Part shown: piece after piece, positions 34,295 through 43,907 of the stretch
How positions within the stretch are numbered: the first letter of the stretch is position 1
How the letters are laid out: each line of letters begins with the position of its first letter
Assembly (NCBI RefSeq): GCF_004121055.1
Contig: NZ_PYAL01000010.1
Location: 1-64,000 of the forward strand
Direction: 5' to 3'
DNA: 64,000 nucleotides
Source of the DNA: Achromobacter aloeverae
Lineage (GTDB): Bacteria > Pseudomonadota > Gammaproteobacteria > Burkholderiales > Burkholderiaceae_B
Notes under the pieces: generated by a model
Database searches by the model: none
Told to the model about the DNA's origin: nothing
What the model saw: only the letters and a program-made list of their open reading frames with translations
Position numbers and translations under genes: made by a program

Positions 34295-34529
34295 TTAGAT
34301 GTTGGAATTTGTTGGTTATTGTTGATGAAGTGTATCTATTATCGGCCCAATAAATAGAAACCGTGTGCCTTAAAAACGGAAGTCGGTAGGAATATAGTTA
34401 CGCTTCATCGCCTGTTTGGCGGCAAAGATTACACGCTACGATGCAGGCTGCAACCCTGCCATCCCGTTTCGTTTTGAAAATTTCCAAAATGAACGCACAG
34501 AACAGTGTTTTGCCTTTAGGAGGCGTTCC
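34295..34529. other. AT-rich intergenic island
   Basis: The segment, especially 34295-34400, is far richer in A and T than the rest of the window and holds no gene that I can support. It lies between yfiR and an unrecognised gene transcribed away from it. It probably carries promoters for both, but no single pair stands out. Confidence 0.5.
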
Positions 34530-34964
34530 ATGGTTGACCCCTATTTTGTTCAAGATCACGAGGAGCCGGAATTGTGGGCCGCCGAGCAGGTGTCCTATGC
34601 GCCCGGCCGGCCCCCGATCCACATCATGATGCAGACCGCCGGCGAGGCGCCGACCGCCTACGGCCTGCGTAACCTGAAGACCCTGCTGGGCGGCTTGGAG
34701 CAGCGCATCGAGGCAGCTGCCGAGCTGCTGCTGGAAAACTATTCCCGCGACGATTGGCTGGAGGCCGGCGTGCCGGCCGACCAGCTGCCGCCTGGCGATT
34801 CGGTGCCTGCCATGGTCCGCCAGGCCACGCTGCGCGCGCTCTGGCTGTTCGATGAGGACGCCGAGGACTACGAACTGTGGTTCACGCTGCCCTGGGACGA
34901 CGAGCACACGTACGATGTGGAATTCCAGGGCGGCGAGCCTGTCGCCTGCTCGGTGAACGACTAG
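34530..34964 (+). CDS. Acidic cytosolic protein of unknown function
   Basis: A 144-residue protein with an excellent ribosome site (TTTAGGAGGCG) before ATG 34530. It has no signal peptide or membrane helix and is strongly acidic (DEDAEDYELWFTLPWDDEHTYDVEF). It begins MVDPYFVQDHEEPELWAAEQVSY, followed by a helical middle (LKTLLGGLEQRIEAAAELLLENY). The layout resembles small phage- or toxin-associated immunity-like proteins, but I do not recognise a family and no partner toxin is adjacent. Confidence 0.75.
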   Translation: MVDPYFVQDHEEPELWAAEQVSYAPGRPPIHIMMQTAGEAPTAYGLRNLKTLLGGLEQRIEAAAELLLENYSRDDWLEAGVPADQLPPGDSVPAMVRQATLRALWLFDEDAEDYELWFTLPWDDEHTYDVEFQGGEPVACSVND

Positions 34965-34988
34965 GGCCGGGCCGGGATCCGGGCCGGA

Positions 34989-35522
34989 TCAGGGCGCCGG
35001 ATCAGCCGCCGCGTCCTGGCTGGGCGCCTCGGCGCCGGCTTCGGGCCCGCGGTCGCGCAGATATTCGACGTTGACGCCTGGCGGGATCTTCTCGATGCGG
35101 TCGCGCTGGATCTTGGGCCGTACGAATCCGACGCTCTTGGTGTTGGTGGCGGCGCCCTGCAGGAGCACGGACAGGATGGCTCCCTTGTCCTGGATCCACT
35201 GGTTCTTGCCCCGCAGCAGCTTCACGGCATCCGACGGGGGACCCAGCTTGAACGTCGCCCCGTTGATGGTAATGCTCTTGCGCGCGCTGAAATCCGCTTC
35301 CGTGTAGTGCGTGATCGAGACGGCGTCCAGGTTATTGCTGAAGGCGTCAATGCGATACACGAAATTGATCCGGGTGTGCGGATCCTGTATCACGATCAGC
35401 TTTTCGGAACCGGAGAAATCGGAAAACTGGCCGATGACCACCGACTCGACCAGTTGATTGCCGCGCTTTTCCTCGGTGTACAGAAAAATGGTCGGCGGGG
35501 CGGAATTGGAGTTTTCAGTCAT
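34989..35522 (-). CDS. Protein of unknown function
   Basis: A 177-residue soluble protein starting at ATG 35522. It reads as alternating beta strands (TIFLYTEEKRGNQLVESVVIGQFSDF, KLIVIQDPHTRINFVYRIDAF, SITHYTEADFSARKSITINGATFKLG) and ends in a low-complexity Ala/Pro/Asp tail. No signal peptide is visible. The frame stays open to 35744, but that extension is Arg/Pro-rich and unlikely. I do not recognise the family. Confidence 0.65.
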   Translation of the reverse strand: MTENSNSAPPTIFLYTEEKRGNQLVESVVIGQFSDFSGSEKLIVIQDPHTRINFVYRIDAFSNNLDAVSITHYTEADFSARKSITINGATFKLGPPSDAVKLLRGKNQWIQDKGAILSVLLQGAATNTKSVGFVRPKIQRDRIEKIPPGVNVEYLRDRGPEAGAEAPSQDAAADPAP

Positions 35523-35646
35523 GGCGGGGCGGGCGCGCGGCTTAAACGAAAAGTAACTTGATGCGTCGAAATGGGAGTTTACTCGCCTCGCCGTTCCCGC
35601 GCCTGCCCGCCGCCCCGTGGCGCTCCCTGGCGCCGCCCGGACGCCC

Positions 35647-36003
35647 CTATTCGCCCCGGGCTCGCCTGGCGTTGAGGTCCTGCAGGCACTGGCCCACTGC
35701 CTCCCGCATCTTGGCGGACGATGTGGACGCTCGGTCCGCTTCATCCCGGCATTCGGTGTACTTGCGCAGGCTTTCCGGCGTATCGCGGACGGGCGGCTGT
35801 TGCGCCGGCGCGGCTTCGGGCGACACGGTCATGCGCAGGGTGGAGGGGGGCGAATAGCTGCCGGGCTGGGAGGGGAAGCTGTATTCCTGCACGCTGCCCG
35901 CGCCGGCCGGGGGCGGCGCGGTCTGGGCCGAGATCGGCACCTGGGCCTGGGCGGCGGCGCTGGCGGCGAGGACGAGCAAGGCAAGGGATATCTTGATTTT
36001 CAT
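35647..36003 (-). CDS. Small periplasmic protein of unknown function
   Basis: A 118-residue protein with a clear Sec signal peptide (MKIKISLALLVLAASAAAQA, cleavage before QVP). A Pro/Ser-rich middle of about 50 residues is followed by a helical C-terminal part with two cysteines spaced 24 apart (KYTECRDEAD and VGQCLQDL), probably joined. The upstream leader is 235 bases long and shared with fbaA, which is divergent. I do not recognise the family. Confidence 0.7.
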   Translation of the reverse strand: MKIKISLALLVLAASAAAQAQVPISAQTAPPPAGAGSVQEYSFPSQPGSYSPPSTLRMTVSPEAAPAQQPPVRDTPESLRKYTECRDEADRASTSSAKMREAVGQCLQDLNARRARGE

Positions 36004-36177
36004 GGGCTTTCCTTCAAAGAGGCGGTTCGCCGGGGGGCGAGCCGCTACGCTTATGACCGGCAAGGCGGGCTGGAGATCCAGCGTACCATCGGCGCCGGCC
36101 CCGGTAGGGACAAACCCCGAAACAATCCGCTGGAAGACGTAAATCCACGATTGCAAGAACTTTCCCCCGGTCCCCGG

Positions 36178-36183
36178 TAAAAT
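36178..36183 (+). promoter_or_regulatory. Candidate -10 of fbaA promoter
   Basis: GGTAAAATC places TAAAAT at 36178-36183, 56 bases before the fbaA ATG. TTGCAA at 36151-36156 resembles a -35 box but the spacing of 21 is too long. The block resembles those before tkt and purE. Confidence 0.4.
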
Positions 36184-36238
36184 CGCGGCATTCACCGGTT
36201 TCCGCCATTTTTCAATAAGCTCCTGGAGGATCTTTCTC

Positions 36239-37303
36239 ATGGCCCTAGTTTCGATGCGCCAGCTGCTCGACCACGCTGCCGAGCACGGTTACGGCATCCC
36301 TGCTTTCAACGTCAATAATCTGGAACAGGTCCAGGCCATCATGGAAGCGGCCGCCGAAACCGACAGCCCGGTGATCATGCAGGCCTCGGCCGGCGCCCGC
36401 AAGTATGCCGGCGAGGGCTTCCTCAAGTATCTGATCCAGGCCGCCGTCGAATCGTATCCGCACATTCCCGTGGTGATGCACCAGGATCATGGCCAGTCGC
36501 CGGCCATCTGTCAGGGCGCCATCAACCTGGGCTTCTCCAGCGTGATGATGGACGGTTCGCTCAAGGAAGACGGCAAGACCATCGCCGACTACGAGTACAA
36601 CGTCGACGTCACCCGCAAGGTGGTGGACATGGCGCACAAGGTCGGCGTGACGGTGGAAGGCGAGCTGGGCTGCCTGGGCTCCCTGGAAACCATGCAGGGT
36701 GACAAGGAAGACGGCCATGGCGCCGACGGCAAGCTGACCATGGACCAGCTGCTGACCGATCCCGAGCAGGCCGCCGACTTCGTGCGCAAGACGCAGCTGG
36801 ACGCGCTGGCCATCGCCATCGGCACCAGCCATGGCGCGTACAAGTTCACCCGCAAGCCCACCGGCGACATCCTGTCCATTTCCCGCATCAAGGAAATCCA
36901 CAAGCGCCTGCCCAACACCCACCTGGTGATGCACGGCAGCTCCAGCGTGCCGCAGGAACTGCTGGCCGAAATCCGCGAGTTCGGCGGCGACATGAAGGAA
37001 ACCTACGGCGTGCCCGTCGAGGAAATCCAGGAAGCCATCAAGTACGGCGTGCGCAAGATCAATATCGACACCGACATCCGCCTGGCCATGACCGGCGCCG
37101 TGCGCCGCTTCTTCGCCGAAAATCCCTCCAAGTTCGACCCGCGGGAGTACCTGAAGCCGGCGCGCGCCGCCGCCAAGGGCATCTGCGTCAAGCGCTACAC
37201 GGAATTCGGCACGGCGGGCAACGCCAGCAAGATCAAGGCGACGCCGCTGACCGATGTCGCCCAGGCCTATGCCGCGGGCAAGCTGGCCCAGGTCGTGCAG
37301 TAA
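36239..37303 (+). CDS. fbaA: Fructose-bisphosphate aldolase, class II
   Basis: A 354-residue zinc-dependent aldolase of the CbbA type, which interconverts fructose 1,6-bisphosphate and triose phosphates. Visible blocks are the N-terminal [20 protein letters not shown], the metal-binding [13 protein letters not shown] near residue 80, [11 protein letters not shown] near residue 140, and [12 protein letters not shown] and [11 protein letters not shown], which bind substrate phosphate and metal. ATG 36239 follows CTGGAGGAT. It is followed after 12 bases by purC. Confidence 0.97.
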   Translation: MALVSMRQLLDHAAEHGYGIPAFNVNNLEQVQAIMEAAAETDSPVIMQASAGARKYAGEGFLKYLIQAAVESYPHIPVVMHQDHGQSPAICQGAINLGFSSVMMDGSLKEDGKTIADYEYNVDVTRKVVDMAHKVGVTVEGELGCLGSLETMQGDKEDGHGADGKLTMDQLLTDPEQAADFVRKTQLDALAIAIGTSHGAYKFTRKPTGDILSISRIKEIHKRLPNTHLVMHGSSSVPQELLAEIREFGGDMKETYGVPVEEIQEAIKYGVRKINIDTDIRLAMTGAVRRFFAENPSKFDPREYLKPARAAAKGICVKRYTEFGTAGNASKIKATPLTDVAQAYAAGKLAQVVQ

Positions 37304-37315
37304 GGAAACCCGCCC

Positions 37316-38197
37316 GTGACTACCGCCCTGCATCAATCCAGCATCAAGTCCCTGCCCCTGCTGGGGCGCGGCAAGGTGCGCGACATGTACGCGGTGGGCG
37401 ACGACAAGTTGCTCATCGTGGCCAGCGACCGCATCTCCGCGTTCGACGTCATCCTGGACGACCCCATTCCCGGCAAGGGCCAGGTGCTGACCGAGCTGAC
37501 CGAGTTCTGGCTCGGCAAGCTGGGCCACATCCTGCCCACGCATTCGACGGGCCTGCGGCCCGAGGATGTGGTCGCGCCCGACGAGGTCGACCAGGTGCGC
37601 GGCCGCGCCGTCGTGGTCAAGCGCCTGAAGCCCATCCTGGTCGAGGCGGTGGCGCGGGGGTACCTGATCGGTTCCGGTTGGAAGGACTACCAGGCGACGG
37701 GCGCGGTGTGCGGCATCGCGCTGCCGCCCGGCCTGCAGCAGGCCAGCAAGCTGCCCCAGCCCATTTTCACGCCGGCCGCCAAGGCGGAGTTCGGCACGCA
37801 TGACGAGAATGTCGATTTCGCGCATGTGGTCAAGGAAGTGGGCCAGGAAATGGCCGAGCGCATCCGCGATGTGACGCTCAAGTTGTATGGCGAGGCCGCA
37901 AGCTTCGCCGCCACCAAGGGCATCATCATCGCCGACACCAAGTTCGAGTTCGGCCTGGATGACCAGGGCACGCTGCACCTGATGGACGAAGTGCTGACGC
38001 CGGATTCGTCGCGGTTCTGGCCGGCCGACGGCTACAAGGTGGGCATCAGCCCGCCGTCCTTCGACAAGCAGTTCGTGCGTGACTGGCTGGAGACCCAGAC
38101 CTGGGACAAGACGCCGCCCGCGCCGCGCCTGCCCGCCGACGTGCTGGAAAAAACCGCCGCCAAGTATCGCGAGGCCCTGGACCGCCTGACGGCCTGA
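37316..38197 (+). CDS. purC: Phosphoribosylaminoimidazole-succinocarboxamide synthase
   Basis: A 293-residue SAICAR synthetase that joins CAIR and aspartate in purine synthesis. The blocks [28 protein letters not shown] at the N-terminus, [18 protein letters not shown] and [15 protein letters not shown] are canonical. It uses a GTG start at 37316 behind AAGGAAA. It lies 12 bases after fbaA and is closed by a strong terminator, so fbaA-purC form one unit. Confidence 0.97.
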   Translation: MTTALHQSSIKSLPLLGRGKVRDMYAVGDDKLLIVASDRISAFDVILDDPIPGKGQVLTELTEFWLGKLGHILPTHSTGLRPEDVVAPDEVDQVRGRAVVVKRLKPILVEAVARGYLIGSGWKDYQATGAVCGIALPPGLQQASKLPQPIFTPAAKAEFGTHDENVDFAHVVKEVGQEMAERIRDVTLKLYGEAASFAATKGIIIADTKFEFGLDDQGTLHLMDEVLTPDSSRFWPADGYKVGISPPSFDKQFVRDWLETQTWDKTPPAPRLPADVLEKTAAKYREALDRLTA

Positions 38198-38230
38198 GCA
38201 CAACGCGATCGCCGCTGGCGGACAAGACTG

Positions 38231-38263
38231 ACGGCCACCCAAGGGGTGGCCGTTGGTTTTTTT
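38231..38263 (+). terminator. Intrinsic terminator after purC
   Basis: Perfect 10-bp arms ACGGCCACCC (38231-38240) and GGGTGGCCGT (38244-38253) with a 3-base loop are followed by TGGTTTTTTT, 34 bases after the purC stop. Confidence 0.93.
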
Positions 38264-38443
38264 GCCGCAAGGCAGAATCGCCCCCTCGGGGGGGCAGCAG
38301 TCGGCGATAGCCCCGCGGCGTGAGGGCATTCCCCGCCAGCCCGGGTTACGTCGCCTTTTGACGCCGCAGTCGTCTTTTGCGTGCTCTTCATTTATAGTGC
38401 GGCGCATTCGCTCGGAAGGGGGCTCAAGAGAGGAGGCGTGGAT

Positions 38444-38608
38444 ATGGTCATGCTGCTGCCGTTTCTGCTCGGCACGCTGGCGGTCTGGTTCGGATTGCGG
38501 GGCCGTCGCAGCGCGAGTTTCGCGTTTTGGATACTGACCGTGATTTGCTTCGTCGTGACTGTCGCGGGGCTATGGGACCCGGCCCCCCTCGCCGGACTGC
38601 GACTCTGA
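38444..38608 (+). CDS. DUF5993 small membrane protein
   Basis: A 54-residue protein with two hydrophobic helices (MVMLLPFLLGTLAVWFGL and ASFAFWILTVICFVVTVAGLW) separated by the basic RGRRS loop. This matches the small DUF5993 family, usually encoded next to a DsbB-like gene, as here. ATG 38444 has an AGGAGG site. It ends two bases before the next start, so the two are a pair. Function unknown. Confidence 0.8.
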   Translation: MVMLLPFLLGTLAVWFGLRGRRSASFAFWILTVICFVVTVAGLWDPAPLAGLRL

Positions 38609-38610
38609 TC

Positions 38611-39246
38611 ATGATGACCTTCTCCGTGCGCGCGCCGCGGCCGGCCTCGGTCGTATTCAATGCCCTGGCCCTGCTGGCGCTCTGCGTGATGCTCGGCCTC
38701 GCCCTCGTGTGGGAATTCGCCTATGGCCATGCGCCCGATTCGTCCGGGCAGCTGCAGCGCCTGGCCTATCTGCTGGCCGGCGCCGGCCTGCTGCTGAACC
38801 TGCGTTTCGGTCCGTCGCCCGTGCACTACGCCCTGGTGCTCGCGGCGGCGCTGGGCGGCACGGTGGCCGCCGGCTCGCAGGTGCTGTCGCGCCTTGCCCC
38901 CGGGGCGCCGGCCCTGTCCGGCCCGCAAGCCTCGACCTGGGCACTGGCCGGCTACGCGGCCCTGCTGGTCTATTGCACCTTCATGCTGGCGCTCGACCGC
39001 AAGGCCAGCGATAACGCCATGCCGCGCCGCGTCGGGGTCCTGACGGCCTTGCCCATGTGGCTGTTCCTGATCGTGGCCCTGGCCGCGACGACGGCGGCCG
39101 GCCTGCGCTGCGGCGTTTCCGCGTGCCCGGCGCCTGGAGAGGGATACGCCTGGCTGGCGCCGGAATGGGAGCCCGTCCCCGTGCTGGCCGACTTGCAGCC
39201 CGCTGCCCGGGCGGCGCCGGCGCCCCTGGCCGGCGCGCCGCGATAG
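38611..39246 (+). CDS. DsbB-like membrane protein without the CxxC motif
   Basis: A 211-residue membrane protein with about five hydrophobic segments. The LQRLAYLLAGAGLLLNLRFGPSPVHYALVLAAALGG region and the following helices align with DsbB-family disulfide oxidases, where the equivalent start is a CPLCxLQR motif. Here that place reads APDSSGQLQR, so the redox pair is missing. Two cysteines (RCGVSAC) occur only near the C-terminus. It is paired with the DUF5993 gene. It may have lost oxidase activity or taken another role. Confidence 0.7.
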   Translation: MMTFSVRAPRPASVVFNALALLALCVMLGLALVWEFAYGHAPDSSGQLQRLAYLLAGAGLLLNLRFGPSPVHYALVLAAALGGTVAAGSQVLSRLAPGAPALSGPQASTWALAGYAALLVYCTFMLALDRKASDNAMPRRVGVLTALPMWLFLIVALAATTAAGLRCGVSACPAPGEGYAWLAPEWEPVPVLADLQPAARAAPAPLAGAPR

Positions 39247-39275
39247 GCTGCCTGGGGTTCGCGGGCGGGGCCGGT

Positions 39276-39281
39276 TAAAAT
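39276..39281 (+). promoter_or_regulatory. Candidate -10 of purE promoter
   Basis: GGTTAAAATCC places TAAAAT at 39276-39281, 29 bases before the purE ATG. No good -35 is visible at 17 bases upstream. It resembles the blocks before tkt and fbaA. Confidence 0.4.
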
Positions 39282-39309
39282 CCCTCGTTTTACGACTGCG
39301 CTCCGGCTT

Positions 39310-39840
39310 ATGACTGCCTCTACGATCACCTCGTCCCCGACCGCGCCGCGTGTCGGCGTCATCATGGGCTCCTCCAGCGATTGGGAGGTCATGAAGCATG
39401 CTGTCGCCATGCTGCAGGACTTCGGCGTGCCTTGCGAGACGCGGGTGATCTCCGCGCACCGCATGCCGCAGGACATGGCCGAGTACGGCGCGCAGGCGCG
39501 CGCCCGCGGCCTGCGTGCCATCGTCGCCGGCGCCGGCGGCGCGGCCCACCTGCCTGGCATGATGGCCGCGCTGACGGAGGTGCCGGTCTTCGGCGTGCCC
39601 GTGCCGTCCCGATACCTGCGTGGCGAGGATTCCCTGCTGTCCATCGTGCAGATGCCCAGGGGGGTTCCCGTCGCCACCTTCGCCATCGGCGAGGCTGGCG
39701 CCGCCAACGCCGCGTTGCACGCCATCGCCAACCTGGCGACCACCGACGATGCCTTGCACGCCAGGCTGGTGGCGTTCCGCGCGCGCCAGACCGAGGCTGC
39801 CCGCAATATGAAGGTCCCGCCCGAGGGAGCATCGGCATGA
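39310..39840 (+). CDS. purE: N5-carboxyaminoimidazole ribonucleotide mutase
   Basis: A 176-residue PurE class I mutase that moves the carboxyl group of N5-CAIR to give CAIR. The substrate-binding blocks [13 protein letters not shown] near residue 20, SAHRMPQDM near 49 and [11 protein letters not shown] near 76 are intact. It overlaps purK by ATGA, so the two consecutive purine enzymes are translationally coupled. ATG 39310 has only a weak GG-rich ribosome site. Confidence 0.97.
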   Translation: MTASTITSSPTAPRVGVIMGSSSDWEVMKHAVAMLQDFGVPCETRVISAHRMPQDMAEYGAQARARGLRAIVAGAGGAAHLPGMMAALTEVPVFGVPVPSRYLRGEDSLLSIVQMPRGVPVATFAIGEAGAANAALHAIANLATTDDALHARLVAFRARQTEAARNMKVPPEGASA

Positions 39841-41057
39841 ACGGCGCGCAGACGGCTTGCGCGCGTCCGGCCGACGGCGCCGCGTTCACGCCCATCGCGC
39901 CGGGCGACTGGCTGGGCCTGCTGGGTGGCGGCCAGCTGGGCCGCATGTTCTGCCATGCCGCGCAAAGCCTGGGCTACAAGGTGGCGGTGCTGGATCCGGC
40001 CGCCGACGGGCCGGCCGCCATGGTGGCGGACAGGCATATCCATGCGGCCTATGACGACGAGCAGGGGCTGGCCGAGCTGGCCCGCCTGTGCCGTGCCGTC
40101 ACGACCGAGTTCGAGAACGTGCCCGCGCAGAGCCTGCGCAGCCTGGCCGCGCATTGCCGCGTCAGCCCGGCTGCCGACGCCGTGGCCGTGGTGCAGGACC
40201 GCATCGCCGAGAAAGCCTTCATCGCGGCGCAAGGCATCGCGGTGGCCCCGCATGCCGCGGTGCGCGCGCGCGCCGACCTGGAGCAGGCCGACGAGGCGCT
40301 GTTTCCCGGCATCCTCAAGGTGGCGCGCCTGGGTTATGACGGCAAGGGCCAGGCCCGTGTCGCCACGCGCGCCGAAGCGCTGGCCGCGTTCGACGATTTT
40401 GGCGGCGTGCCCTGCGTGCTGGAAGCGCTGCTGGCGCTGGACCACGAGATCTCCGTGGTCATTGCGCGCGGTTTCGATGGCGCGACCGTGATGTTCCCGG
40501 TCGCGCGCAACGTGCATCGCGACGGTATCCTGGCCGTGTCGACGGTTGCCCTGGCCGCCTTGTCGGGGCCCGACGCGCAACTGGAGCAGCAGGCTGGCGC
40601 ATCCGCATTGGCCATCGCCCAGGGGCTCGATTACCACGGGGTCCTTTGCGTGGAATTCTTCGTCCTGCGCGACGGCCGCCTGCTGGTCAACGAAATCGCG
40701 CCGCGGCCGCACAATAGCGGCCATTACAGCATCGACGCCTGTGTCACCAGCCAGTTCGAGCAGCAGGCGCGCGCGATGGCCGGCTTGCCGCTGGGCAGCC
40801 CCGGTCTGCTGGCGCCCGCCATCATGCTGAACATCCTGGGCGATATCTGGTATCCGGACGCCAGCGATGCGCAGCGCGAGCCGGACTGGGCTGCCGCCCT
40901 GGCCGTGCCGAGCGCCAAGCTGCATCTCTATGGCAAGCGCGAAGCAAGGCGCGGCCGCAAGATGGGCCACGTGACCATCGTCGCCGCCACCATGGCGCAG
41001 GCTCGCGCCGACGCCATGCGCGTGGCCGCGGCGCTGGGTTTGCCGGCGCCGCAATGA
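39837..41057 (+). CDS. purK: N5-carboxyaminoimidazole ribonucleotide synthase
   Basis: A 406-residue ATP-grasp enzyme that makes N5-CAIR from AIR, bicarbonate and ATP. It shows the N-terminal [17 protein letters not shown] loop near residue 25, [12 protein letters not shown], the ATP-grasp segment [14 protein letters not shown] and the metal-binding [18 protein letters not shown]. The first 20 residues are a local extension; ATG 39837 overlaps the purE stop. Its own stop overlaps the next start. Confidence 0.97.
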   Translation: MNGAQTACARPADGAAFTPIAPGDWLGLLGGGQLGRMFCHAAQSLGYKVAVLDPAADGPAAMVADRHIHAAYDDEQGLAELARLCRAVTTEFENVPAQSLRSLAAHCRVSPAADAVAVVQDRIAEKAFIAAQGIAVAPHAAVRARADLEQADEALFPGILKVARLGYDGKGQARVATRAEALAAFDDFGGVPCVLEALLALDHEISVVIARGFDGATVMFPVARNVHRDGILAVSTVALAALSGPDAQLEQQAGASALAIAQGLDYHGVLCVEFFVLRDGRLLVNEIAPRPHNSGHYSIDACVTSQFEQQARAMAGLPLGSPGLLAPAIMLNILGDIWYPDASDAQREPDWAAALAVPSAKLHLYGKREARRGRKMGHVTIVAATMAQARADAMRVAAALGLPAPQ

Positions 41058-42112
41058 GCGGCGGAGACCGACGCGTCATGAGCCAGGCCAACGCCGCCAC
41101 CGACGAAGAGATCGACCACGCCGCCCGCGTACTACTGCGCGGGGGCCTGGTTGCCTTTCCCACCGAGACCGTCTACGGCCTGGGCGCCGACGCGGAGGAT
41201 CCACGGGCCGTGGCGCGCATCTACGCGGCCAAGGGCAGGCCCTCCAATCACCCTGTCATCGTGCACGTCGCGCCGGAGGCCGACCTGGGTTACTGGACGC
41301 GCGACATGCCCGCGCAAGCCCGCGCCCTGATCGACGCCTTCTGGCCGGGACCGCTGACCCTGATCCTCAAGCGCGCCCCGCATGTGGACGCGGCGGTCAG
41401 CGGCGGGCAGGACAGCGTCGGCGTGCGCTGCCCCTCGCACCCCGTGGCGCAGCGCCTGCTGCGTGCATTTGCCGCCCTCAAGGGCGGGCATGGCGGCGTG
41501 GCGGGCCCGTCGGCCAACCGTTTCGGCCATGTGTCGCCCACGCGGGCCGAGCATGTGCTGGGGGAGTTTCCCGAACAGGTCGCCGCCGGCATGCCCGTGC
41601 TGCAAGGCGGCCCGGCCGATGTCGGCATCGAATCGACCATCGTGGACCTGTCGCGCCTGCACGAAGGCGTGGGGCCCGTCTTGTTGCGGCCTGGCCATAT
41701 CCGGCCCGAGGACATCGCGCGCGTGCTGGGCGAATTGCCGTCCGCGCCCGATGCGGCCGCGCCGCGGGCGTCCGGCACGCTGAAGGCGCACTATGCGCCG
41801 CAAACGCCGCTGGAGCTGGTGGACAGGGCGACGCTGGAGGCGCTGGTCGTCGGCGTGGGCTTGCCGGCCGGCAGCCGTTGCGTGGTAATAGGCTATACCC
41901 CGCGTCCCCTCGAAATGGATCCGGCGCTGACCTGGCAACCGGTGTCCGCCGATCCCGCGCAATACGCCCATGCGATCTATTCGCTGATGCGCGAGCTGGA
42001 TGGCCGGGGCTATACGAAGATTCTGGTCGAGGCCCCGCCGCGCACGCCCGAGTGGGATGCCGTCAACGACCGCATCGGCCGCGCCGCCGCGGCGTTCCAG
42101 CCGGAACGGTGA
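41054..42112 (+). CDS. sua5: L-threonylcarbamoyladenylate synthase, Sua5 type
   Basis: A 352-residue enzyme making threonylcarbamoyl-AMP for the t6A modification of ANN-decoding tRNAs. The YrdC domain (about residues 15-215) has [29 protein letters not shown] and [13 protein letters not shown]; the extra C-terminal Sua5 domain follows the [13 protein letters not shown] linker near residue 240. It begins at ATG 41054 in an ATGA overlap with purK, an arrangement common in this order. ATG 41078 is a second candidate. Confidence 0.95.
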   Translation: MSGGDRRVMSQANAATDEEIDHAARVLLRGGLVAFPTETVYGLGADAEDPRAVARIYAAKGRPSNHPVIVHVAPEADLGYWTRDMPAQARALIDAFWPGPLTLILKRAPHVDAAVSGGQDSVGVRCPSHPVAQRLLRAFAALKGGHGGVAGPSANRFGHVSPTRAEHVLGEFPEQVAAGMPVLQGGPADVGIESTIVDLSRLHEGVGPVLLRPGHIRPEDIARVLGELPSAPDAAAPRASGTLKAHYAPQTPLELVDRATLEALVVGVGLPAGSRCVVIGYTPRPLEMDPALTWQPVSADPAQYAHAIYSLMRELDGRGYTKILVEAPPRTPEWDAVNDRIGRAAAAFQPER

Positions 42113-42139
42113 CGGCCCAGGCGCCGCCTGCCATGGCGC

Positions 42140-42167
42140 CACATCCCCTGTACCACATCCCCTGTAC
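42140..42167. repeat. 14-bp direct duplication
   Basis: CACATCCCCTGTAC occurs twice in immediate succession (42140-42153 and 42154-42167), just after sua5. No function is evident. Confidence 0.8.
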
Positions 42168-42354
42168 CACTTCTGTCCGGTCGGCCTTCCTAGTGTTGTA
42201 CCTAATTGCCGGGTGCGCGCGAGCAGCCTAAGTTGGCGTGCTGGCCGGCGCGATGATGTCGCCGCCGCGCTTGCCGCCATCGGTCCCGGCCATCCGCCCG
42301 GACCTGTGCGTTTGAACCATCCGTTTGAACAAAGCACGACCCGGGAGACTCATC

Positions 42355-43377
42355 ATGAAGAAACGCTTGTCCGTTCTGGCCGCCGCCGTGGCGTTGGCCT
42401 GCGCGTCCGCCAGCACCATGGCTGGCACGGTGTTCGACGCGGTCAAGAAAAAGGGCTATGTGCAATGCGGCCTCAGCGACGGCGTATCCGGTTTCAGCGC
42501 CACCAACAGCAAGGGCGAATGGGAAGGCATGGACGTCGACATCTGCCGGGCGATCGCGGCGGCGATGTTCGGCGACGCTTCCAAGTACAAGGGCACCGCG
42601 CTGTCGACGCAACAACGCTTCACCGCCTTGCAGTCCGGCGAAGTCGACGTGCTGATGCGCACCGTCACGCTGACGCAGACGCGCGATACCTCGCTGGGGC
42701 TGGCGGCCGTGGCGGCCAGCTTCTACGATGGCCAGGGCATCATGGTGCGCAAGTCGCAGAACGTGAAGAGCGCCAAGGAACTGGACGGCGCCACGGTCTG
42801 CGTGCAGCCGGGCACCACCACGGAGCTGAACCTGGCCGACTGGTTCCGCACCCACGGCATCAAGTTCACGCCGGTGGTCATCGACAAGGTCACCGAAGTC
42901 GTGCGGGCCTTCGAATCGGGCCGCTGCGACGCTTTCACCGACGACGCCTCGCAACTGGCCGCCGTGCGCGCCACGCAACTCGCCAAGCCGGACGATTACG
43001 AGATCCTGCCCGAACGTTTCTCCAAGGAGCCGCTGGGCCTGATGGTGCGGCAGGGGGACGACCAATGGCAGGGCGTCGTGCGCTGGACGCTGTTCGCGCT
43101 GATGGAGGCCGAGGAATACGGCATCACGCAGAAGAATGTCGATGACATGCTCAAGAGCCCCAATCCCAACATCCAGCGCATCCTCGGCGTCACGCCGGGC
43201 GCGGGCAAGAACATGGGCGTGGACGAAAAATGGGCCTATAACGCCATCAAGGCGGTGGGCAACTACGGCGAGATCTTCGAGCGCAATGTCGGCCAGCAAA
43301 GCAAGCTGAAACTGGCGCGTGGAACGAACGCGTTGTGGAGCCATGGCGGCGCGATGTATCCGTGGCCGATACGCTGA
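42355..43377 (+). CDS. General amino-acid ABC transporter substrate-binding protein
   Basis: A 340-residue periplasmic binding protein of the AapJ/BztA type. The Sec signal peptide is MKKRLSVLAAAVALACASASTMA, followed by GTVFDAVKKKGYVQCGLSDGVSGFS and the ligand-site blocks DVLMRTVTLTQTRD and CDAFTDDASQLAA. ATG 42355 has GGGAG upstream; the frame also opens at 42325. The matching permease and ATPase genes are not beside it, so it must work with components encoded elsewhere. Confidence 0.92.
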   Translation: MKKRLSVLAAAVALACASASTMAGTVFDAVKKKGYVQCGLSDGVSGFSATNSKGEWEGMDVDICRAIAAAMFGDASKYKGTALSTQQRFTALQSGEVDVLMRTVTLTQTRDTSLGLAAVAASFYDGQGIMVRKSQNVKSAKELDGATVCVQPGTTTELNLADWFRTHGIKFTPVVIDKVTEVVRAFESGRCDAFTDDASQLAAVRATQLAKPDDYEILPERFSKEPLGLMVRQGDDQWQGVVRWTLFALMEAEEYGITQKNVDDMLKSPNPNIQRILGVTPGAGKNMGVDEKWAYNAIKAVGNYGEIFERNVGQQSKLKLARGTNALWSHGGAMYPWPIR

Positions 43378-43457
43378 GCACCGGCGATGTGACTTTGGAC
43401 TATCCTAGGAGGCAGCCGCGCCGGTTGGGCGCGGCCGCTGCCGGAGGATGACGTCAG

Positions 43458-43907
43458 ATGAAGTTCGCCGAGTTCAAGCAGGGCATGGTGATCAAGGGAG
43501 GGCCGGTCACCGTGACGGAGGCCGAAATTCTGGCCTTTGCCCGCCAGTACGATCCGCAATGGTTTCATGCCGATCCCGCCCGCGCCGCGCAGGGGCGCTG
43601 GGGCGGACTCATCGCCAGCGGCTGGCATACCTGCGCGCTGGCCATGCGCATGGCCGTGGATGCCGCGCTCCATGATTCGGAATCCTTCGGTTCGCCCGGC
43701 CTGGGCGAGGTGCGTTGGCGCGTTCCCGTCCGTCCCGGCGACCAGTTGCGCCTGGAGGCCCGCGTGCAGGCGGTTCGCACCTCGTCATCCCGGCCGGATC
43801 TTGGCATCACTTCCTGGACCTGGGTGGTGCTGAACCAGCACGACGAGGGTGTGCTGGAGCTGGACGCGACCATCCTGTTCGATCTCAGCGAAGACAAGTC
43901 GGGGTGA
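43458..43907 (+). CDS. MaoC-like hot-dog dehydratase
   Basis: A 149-residue protein with the MaoC/R-hydratase hot-dog fold. The hydratase signature appears as AFARQYDPQWFHADPARAAQGRWGGLIASGWHT, with the catalytic Asp and His spaced as in (R)-enoyl-CoA hydratases. The substrate is unknown; such proteins act on CoA thioesters. ATG 43458 follows CCGGAGGATG. The stop overlaps the next start. Confidence 0.9.
   Translation: MKFAEFKQGMVIKGGPVTVTEAEILAFARQYDPQWFHADPARAAQGRWGGLIASGWHTCALAMRMAVDAALHDSESFGSPGLGEVRWRVPVRPGDQLRLEARVQAVRTSSSRPDLGITSWTWVVLNQHDEGVLELDATILFDLSEDKSG

Noticed and set aside
36245-38407. A 720-codon open frame on the - strand opposite fbaA and purC
   Set aside because: It spans two certain genes and a terminator and has no family features; an antisense shadow.
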